From Anaeramoeba flamelloides (taxonomy: Eukaryota; Metamonada; Anaeramoebidae): a DNA stretch of 64,000 nt. A program made the position numbers and the translations under genes. The notes beneath the pieces were generated by a model. The model searched no databases. It had not been told where the DNA came from and saw nothing but the letters and a program-made list of their open reading frames with translations. The DNA lies in the NCBI GenBank assembly GCA_027625915.1, contig JANTQA010000051.1:4712501-4776500 (forward strand), read 5' to 3'. Positions within the stretch are counted from its first letter, which is position 1; each line of letters opens with the position of its first letter. This document shows positions 58,501 to 64,000 of the stretch, piece after piece.

Positions 58501-59766
58501 TTTGTTAAAATAGCAGGATCTACTTTAGTTATCAACCATTCAAATGAGTATTCTACACACACCACAGATTAATGAACTCGTAACACATTTAAACCTGGAT
58601 TTTTATAAATTTCACCAAGTTATCAATAGGATTTGGATTTTCAATTTTAATAATGTTCCCAATTAAAAATGGTGTCCAACCATTTTTTTTGTGTCCAACA
58701 TTTTTCTCTCAACAGTAAAATAATTATTGTAATTTTATTGAAATTAAGTAGTTTTTTTAAACTGAGTTATTTTAGAACTTAGAGGTTTTATTTTTAAAGT
58801 GTATTTTTATACACTTCCTTAATAGATAATAAGATTTCTTTCTTTTTTCAAAGAAAATAATTTTTTTTGAATAAATCAGATATATGTTGAATTTTGAACT
58901 TTTCAAAAATTTGAGAGAAAAATAGATCAAAACCTTTAAAAACAAGAATTCATTTCTGAAAATAACATTAAAAGTAAGTTTGATCTTTTAGTAATCGGAT
59001 TTTTACTTTGTTTTTCAATTTCAAGATGTTGCAAATTTTTTTTGAATTTGCTATTAAATTTTTGAGAAGATTTTTTTCAGTTTACAAACCCCTTAAGAAA
59101 AATAAGTGTTTTTTTTTGAAAAAGTTTGACGGTATTAATTTTTGGAATTATTTATGAACGATCCAAAAGATAAAAAAAAAGGTTGAAAATTAAAAAAATT
59201 TTTGTTATTTTTTTGGGGCTTTGAACAAGAATAAAAAAAAAGGTGTTTAACTTTAACTTACCAATCAGTAATTAAGCAAAGAGTTTTTAATTCTCCATTA
59301 ATTTTAACTCTTCTACAAAAACCAAAACTTCTTGTTACTGAAATATTTGTTAAAACAAAGGCAAAATTTTGTCTATATTAGTTTTGATAAATTGGAATAA
59401 AAAGAAAAGAAGAAAACGTGTGTTTGTATTTATTTCAAACAAATACATTTTGAAAATTAAAAGTAAACCACCATTAATAAAATTTTCAAAAAACGAAAAA
59501 AGAAGAGAAGAAAAAACAAAAAAAAAAAATTACTTTGTTCTAAAAGCCTGTTCATTTTTGTCTTCAAGATTTTCTGGATTGTCTGGATCATAGTCTGGAA
59601 AACAGAATGAAGTAATTGTAGGCAATGGGAGAGTTGCTCTTGGTTTTGGAAGATATTTGTATTCAAGTTTTGGTCCTTTTTCATTCAGACTTACAAGAAC
59701 AAACGCAGTTATAAGCCTTTTTTTAGATACCGTTTTGGCAAGTTGTTGTTTTGGTGAAGAAGACAT
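48488..59766 (-). CDS. DENN-domain Rab GEF, connecdenn (DENND1)-like, with motif-array tail
   Basis: DENN proteins load GTP onto Rabs; connecdenns act on Rab35 at clathrin-coated membranes. Exons (minus strand) are 59766-59534, 59372-59262, 54082-53284 and 51058-48488; phases 2, 2, 0 match and give 1237 residues. uDENN, residues about 18-115: TAFVLVSLNEKGPKLEYKYL, FCFPDY, then NFAFVLTN..FGFCRR, then LITDW|PWYSLFSDFL split by an intron. cDENN, about 150-330: LLFERRILVVSS, SPFVWNHVFISVLP, SSPMPFLIGI. dDENN, about 370-410: SEPTAQ|FLLHFKESQMYADFIRER. Then a conserved-looking KFAKFLREEENNWKLKMGKV segment, followed by an Asn-rich tail with DPFGLFG, about 11 SLEGFFGTE units and a final DPFSFGDGNNLF. 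Introns are 161, 5179 and 2225 bp; the two large ones contain repeats. A connecdenn-like fit rests on the FGFCR block, the segment after dDENN and the DPF-type tail. Confidence 0.93.
49350..50230 (-). repeat. Coding tandem array of SLEGFFGTE units
   Basis: In the DENN tail exon, about 11 units of 20-35 codons share a core (N)SLEG(F/L)FGT(E/T). Two unit types tend to alternate: one continues ..TEIIKNENEN.. with Glu/Asn runs, the other ..TTSLNEKKNN..IEKDNKQ. A twelfth degenerate core (SIENTFETK) follows. The long plus-strand open frames here (49213-50135) are antisense shadows of this array. Confidence 0.9.
51222..51332 (-). CDS. Small ORF in DENN intron 3, 36 residues
   Basis: ATG at 51332 to TAA at 51222 with good codons (MKLKHHFGKETTVLIPQNDL.., then IKFIRFKEINE). 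It lies on the same strand as the DENN gene, inside its third intron. The N-terminus faintly recalls PB1 or ubiquitin-like beta strands. It could be a fragment of another gene or a chance frame. Confidence 0.25.
   Translation of the reverse strand: MKLKHHFGKETTVLIPQNDLQNTNNIKFIRFKEINE
54541..54632. ncRNA. Candidate structured RNA within DENN intron 2
   Basis: A GC-rich island in AT-rich intron. CATTACATTGTAATG at 54541-54555 is a hairpin with a three-base loop. GGTTGAC (54557-54563) pairs with GTCAACC (54625-54631), closing a 75-base domain that contains CACTGTACTGTG and CCGCTAAGTCGG self-pairing parts. It lacks tRNA T-loop and snRNA consensus. A snoRNA C-box-like GTGATGA lies at 54641-54647, without a clear D box. 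No reading frame is open through it. Function unknown. Confidence 0.3.
55068..55670. repeat. Composite palindromic repeat, copy D, in DENN intron 2
   Basis: It begins GGAAGTGCCGTAGAGTG, carries the AAACCTAACGAACATCTATT and AAAACCTAACGGCGG parts, an inner GTGCTGTCAAGTACCGTCGG, and ends ACAAATAGATGGTAATTTTG. The order parallels the copy in Rab21 intron 4. Confidence 0.75.
56528..56763. repeat. MITE family ACTGATAAATTC, copy d, in DENN intron 2
   Basis: Ends are ACTGATAAATTCTAATAA and TTGCAATTTATCAGTA, with the shared inner ACTTGACTTCATAAAATG words. Confidence 0.7.
57430..59050. repeat. Dispersed repeat E, copy 3, in DENN intron 2
   Basis: The left half (57430-57900) is the reverse complement of 28650-29130. 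The right half (57770-59050) parallels 32780-33800 in the same orientation. A foldback MITE (58256-58715) interrupts it. Confidence 0.6.
58256..58715. repeat. Foldback MITE CTGTTGAGAGAAAAATGTTG with TAA flanks
   Basis: The left end CTGTTGAGAGAAAAATGTTG (58256-58275) is mirrored by CAACATTTTTCTCTCAACAG at the right end. TAA flanks both sides, consistent with a 3 bp target duplication. GTTGGACA / TGTCCAAC words repeat inside. It is inserted in repeat E. Confidence 0.8.
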
Positions 59767-60640
59767 TCGGGAAATGGAAATTAAAAAATGATTTCTTGTG
59801 AATTTTTTGTTTAATTTTTAGCAAATCTTTTGATTCTGTTACTTGAATAAATTTAAATTCAGAAACAATTTGGAATTTGTTTGTTTTCAGAATTGAGAAT
59901 TTTCTTAAACATTAAATTTTTACAAATTCCAAAATTTTGTGAAGAAAAGATAGATTTTTTTAATTTCTAATTTGTCTTTAATGAATTGGAGTGTGTCAAT
60001 TATTTTTTGGTGTGGCCTTGAAAATTATCAAATAAAAGGGAAGTTTAATTAAGGAAACAAATCGTTGGAATTTTTAGCATATTAAAACAAGTTTTTAATT
60101 GTGTTAAAATGAAATTGTCCAAATTTATATTTATTAAGATTTCATTTTTTGATGATAGTTTCGTTGAAAGGTTTTTTTGTGAGTTGAAAAAATCATCACT
60201 GGGTGTAGATTTATCTCTTTGACCTGGTTCCTTAAATCATTCGAAAGAAAAAACCTCAAACCAACGATTATATTTTTTCTATTAAGTGAGAATGTTTTTT
60301 TGGAAAGCTGAATGAAAAATTTGATCTTTTTATTTTACAATTATTAGTAAGGATCAAAAATATTGTATTAATATTTCATATTTTCAAAGGGTTTTCTTCT
60401 TATGGAAATGATTATTTCAAAGTTCATTTAGGAAGTGTATATAAATCACATAAAAGATCTTTTAAAATTGTATTTGAAAAGATTTTTAAGGTTTTTACAT
60501 TAAGAGGTGTTAAATGATTTGTAATAGAAATTTTTGTATGTAATTGGAAAATATCATAATAACATAGAAAAGTCTCTTTTTTTTTTGGTTTTTTTCTATT
60601 TGCCAAACATTTCTGATTTAAAAGAAAGTTTTTTCAGCTA
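59767..60640. other. Spacer upstream of the DENN gene
   Basis: This stretch presumably holds the DENN promoter. A GAAAGCTGAATGAAAAATTT/GATCTTTTTATTTTACAATT arm of the foldback family occurs near 60300-60345. No exon was supported. Confidence 0.4.
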
Positions 60641-60836
60641 CAGTCAGTTCAACTTTTAAGGCACAAACTTTGAACAAAATTTAAGGCACACGAAAAATCT
60701 CAAATTAAGGTACAAAATTCAAATTCTAGTAAAAATAATTTGTAAAAAAAAAAATTCAAAAACTGTACCTTAATTTGAGAATTTTTTGTGCCTTAAATTT
60801 TGTTCAAAGTTTGTGCCTTAAAAGTGAAACTGGCTA
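60641..60836. repeat. MITE family CAGTCAGTTTCAC, copy 3 (TA flanks)
   Basis: The left end CAGTCAGTTCAACTTTTAAG and the right end CTTAAAAGTGAAACTGGCTA are flanked by TA. It is 196 bp long and matches copy 1 through the palindromic centre. Confidence 0.88.
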
Positions 60837-61689
60837 TATAAAAATCACCAATTCATTTATAAAAGAAATAAATTAAAATCCACAGGCTATTTTTTTAAAG
60901 GAATAATATATCAACCGAAAAAAAAGCAAATTCCAATGTGTTTTCTGTGGTAATATATTAACTAACTGTATGGTATTTATATTTAGGGCTCTTGGTGGAT
61001 TATAAAAAATTCTATTGTTTTAACAAATAATAGATTTAAATCTGAATATCTAAAAAGAACTTGTTAGTACTATTCAGATGACAGAGATAGAAATTTCACA
61101 TAGTACAAAAATAATCAAATATTTAACAAAAAAAAAAACTTCTTTGTTATTTTTAATTAAGATAAGTGTAATATGCAAAGAGTTCTCTAGACTATGAGAC
61201 ATCCAAAAGAAAAAAAGGACAATGATAAAAAAATTTATTATCGAGAGTTCCAAAAAGGTGATAATCTAAACTTAAAATTACAAAAAAGTGATTCCTGTCA
61301 AACAGGAATATCTATGTATGTTTTTTTAAGAATAAACCAACATATAATTGTTAAGAAATTGTAGAAATGATAAACTTTGGATTAGTGTCGATAAACCTAA
61401 ACAATATATCTGAACAAACAATAAATTTGAAAAAAGTAAAAAAGTTAATAAAATTTTGAACCCAATTCATTTGAACTTATCATGAAATTTTCACCAATTC
61501 CTTAGAAAATTATATTTTTTTACAATAAGATTTTTGAATTATAAATCTATGGATTTAATAGATATTACGAAGCCTCACTTTTCTTAATTTTAATTTATAA
61601 TTCCAAACATTTTATTTTTCAAATTTACTTATTTAAAAATAAAAAGGGAAATAAGAAGAAAACAACAGACAGTAAAAAATTGATGAAAT

Positions 61690-61704
61690 GGGGGGGGGGG
61701 GGGG
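61690..61704. repeat. Poly-G run of 15
   Basis: Fifteen consecutive G in a region of very low GC. Shorter G runs are at 22587-22595 and 63692-63702. Confidence 0.95.
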
Positions 61705-62699
61705 CATTTTCACTGAAAGGTGGTTTATAGTATTGCAATTACTTTTTTATCGTTGTAGTTTGGTATTCATTGTAATTTCTAAATAATTATGGCGATTATA
61801 TAGAATATCACGATTTGTCAATATTATCACGATAATATTGAAGATCGCCTTTTTTTGTAAATTGGGTGTGAATTAAGCATAGATATCATTGAACCTCTAA
61901 TATGGCAATTATTCAGAATATCAGGATAAAATTGAATATCAAGATTTTCTAAAATATAGTACTTTGGTCAAAATAATCCAGATTTTTGTAAGTTTATCAT
62001 GGATTCGGGATCTAGTCATTTACCGTGGATTCACTTGATACTCGAGGGGTGGATTGAAACCAAAAAAATATATTGTGATATGATCCTTCTTTTGAGGGAC
62101 AAAATTCAAATAACAAAAAAAAAATGGATAGGATCTCATTGACAAAAAATATAATAAAAAAAGGTATTTTAAAAGCATTCCCAATTCCCAAAAATCAAAT
62201 TTAAAAAATAATACCTGTAAAGAATTCACAATTCCAAAAAATCAAAAAGTAGAAAAAAAAAATTTTCTTCGCTTTTTTTAATTTTCAAAAGGGTTAAATT
62301 AGTTCGATTTAAAATAAATTGTTTTATTTAAGTCTATAATCATTTTTATTCCAATTAATATAATTTATGGTTAGATTGTAATTCTCTAATATTTTGCATA
62401 ATATGGATTTTGTAAGATTGTTAAGAAAATAATAACTTATTTGAAGAAATAAGAAAAAATAAAAAATAAAATCTTTGAGATCTCAAAAAGTGTCAAAGAG
62501 TGACAAATCAAAACTAACAGAGAATTTTTTTCAAAATAATTTTAATTCAAAATCATTCAGATTGGAAATGGAGTGTCCCTCTTTGGTGGATTTTTCTAAA
62601 TCTATTTTCTTTTTTGATTGTTGATTTTTGGAGATTGATCATGCATCACATATTGGTTAGTTTTTGATTGGTATTTATTTACTCATTAATATTACATTT

Positions 62700-64000
62700 T
62701 TTTTTCCTTTCTGGGTATTATTTTTTATTGTAACTATTTGTCCCTTAACCATATATATAAGTAAAAACTTTATAATTTCTCACCTTTTAAAATATTTTCA
62801 AACAAATAAAATTAATTCAAATAAATAGCAATATCGTTATTTTCCAATTAATAAATGAAAATTGTTATTTTATAGTTCTAAAATGAATATTAATTATTAC
62901 TGTTACAATATAATTAGTAGAGTAAAAATTTTGCCTTAGAATTAAATAAGGAAGTTTATATTATTATCTAAAAAAATCCTTTCTAAACGAGGATATAAAG
63001 ATCTTTGGATTTTCTTCAACTATTAAACTAGAAAAATATTTTGGAATGTGAACTAAAAAATTTCATTTTTTAATTCGAAAATAATACCGATAAATTCAAG
63101 CACGTGTAATAAACTTTTTATTCAATTTCCATTTTTATAACTCGACCAACTCAACATTTCAAAAAGTTCTTTAGTAGGAATATTTCAAAGATCAATTAAT
63201 TTTACATAGTTACTTAAGATTTAAAGCAATAAAATACTTTATTAAAAGCTTAAGGGGGGAAATTTATAAAATGGAAGGTGAAGTTAAAAATTTTCAGATA
63301 CCAATTTGAATTTATCAGTAGTAATTAAAAAAAAAATAATAGATATTATCATAGAACTGATTTTAAATATAATAGTTCGTTTTTTATATTTTTAATATTT
63401 GAAAAGGAATATTATCAAATTTTAAAAATTTCAAGAAATGTAATTTTACAAATTTCAGTATAAAATAAATTTTCAAATTTTTCGGGATCTTCAAGTTTTC
63501 AATATATGAAATATTTTCCTTGTATTTTGAAAACTAAGATTAAAATTTGAAATTTTATTTTTTCAGCAAACTCTGGAAATTACTCAAAGTGAGATTTCTA
63601 CCAAATAATTATTTTTGCAAATATTTCTATTTTGAATTGATCCTAAAAATAACAACAAAAAGGAATCAAATCTTTTGACTTAAAATTTATTGGGGGGGGG
63701 GGATGAAATATTTTGAGGGGCTAGTAAACTAAAAATAATCTTAAAGTAAATTTCAGAGTAAATTAAAAAAAAAATTAACGTATCTTGAAATTGCAAAATA
63801 AAGTAAAAACCTGATAACTACAAGATAGAACTTACTTTTAATACTATTTTCAGAAATGAATTATTGTTTTTAAAAGTCTGATCCATTTTTCTCATTTTTG
63901 AAAATTTCAAAATCCAGCATATTTCTCAATTATTTCAAAAAAAAAAAATTTCTTTGAAAGAAGATTGAAATCATGTTGCCTGTAAAGGGAGTGTACAAAA
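62700..64000. repeat. Dispersed repeat E, copy 4, followed by the start of another unit
   Basis: 62780-63690 follows the second half of copy 1 (28560-29130), including CTCAAAGTGAGATTTC. From 63710 the unit start GGGGCTAGTAAACTAAA (as at 27935) recurs and continues to the window edge, giving a head-to-tail arrangement. A MITE (63086-63320) interrupts it. Confidence 0.6.
63086..63320. repeat. MITE family ACTGATAAATTC, copy e
   Basis: Ends are ACCGATAAATTCAAG and TTTGAATTTATCAGTA. The interior TTCAATTTCCATTTTTATAA matches the copies a and d. It is nested in repeat E. Confidence 0.7.

Noticed and set aside
62010-62150. Frame MDSGSSHLPWIHLILEGW.. resembling a retroelement protease or RT block
   Set aside because: Only 47 codons, no neighbouring retroelement blocks, and the resemblance is too weak to call.
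1-64000. CRISPR arrays, operons, riboswitches and other prokaryotic features
   Set aside because: The DNA is plainly eukaryotic (spliced Rab, EMC8, TCTP and DENN genes), and no regularly spaced short repeats were seen.

Overview
The window is extremely AT-rich nuclear DNA of a eukaryote, most likely a free-living protist. Genes are sparse, mostly spliced with GT..AG introns, and the standard code fits: every recognised gene ends in TAA. Proteins carry Asn, Lys and Gln runs. Spacers and long introns are full of foldback and MITE-like repeats. An amoeba-like lineage (for example an anaeramoebid or amoebozoan) is a reasonable guess, but nothing here fixes the species. All gene models were built by hand from reading frames, splice sites and phase matching.

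Five genes are recognised or fully modelled. (1) A Rab21-like small GTPase, 13512-16670 (+), has five exons, and its last exon, carrying the Cys-Cys prenylation end, lies behind a 1.9 kb intron. (2) EMC8/9, an ER membrane complex subunit, is at 19392-20308 (-) with two exons. (3) TCTP is at 25420-26056 (-) with two exons. (4) A signal-peptide, single-pass ER or secretory membrane protein is at 41688-42890 (+) with three exons. (5) A connecdenn-like DENN-domain Rab GEF is at 48488-59766 (-). Its four exons are spread over 11.3 kb, the complete DENN domain appears only after splicing across introns of 161, 5179 and 2225 bp, and its long tail holds about 11 copies of an SLEGFFGTE-type motif. Two larger genes have no recognised function: 7176-8409 (+) and 35420-37189 (+). 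A compact cluster of small unrecognised spliced genes lies at 26.2-27.8 kb, next to TCTP.

Region by region: 1-7 kb is repeats plus decayed Ty3/gypsy-like and other coding remnants; 7.2-8.4 kb is an unrecognised gene; 8.4-13.5 kb is repeat-rich spacer; 13.5-16.7 kb is Rab21; 17.5-19.1 kb holds exon-like pieces; 19.4-20.3 kb is EMC8; 20.3-25.4 kb is spacer with MITEs; 25.4-27.8 kb is TCTP and neighbours; 27.9-30.7 kb is repeats; 30.76-32.47 kb is a 5'-truncated LINE with poly(A) tail and target-site duplication; 32.8-34.8 kb is repeat and exon-like pieces; 35.4-37.2 kb is an unrecognised gene; 37.2-41.7 kb is spacer with a nested MITE; 41.7-42.9 kb is the membrane protein; 43.2-44.3 kb is an inverted-end segment with coding pieces; 46.3-48.3 kb is repeat; 48.5-59.8 kb is the DENN gene; 59.8-64 kb is spacer and repeats.

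Functionally, the Rab, the DENN protein (DENN proteins activate Rabs), EMC8 and the signal-peptide membrane protein all belong to membrane traffic or ER biology. Clustering here need not mean more than chance. The most distinctive features are the motif-array tail of the DENN protein, the repeat-swollen introns, and several MITE families, one of them carrying a second element nested inside it.
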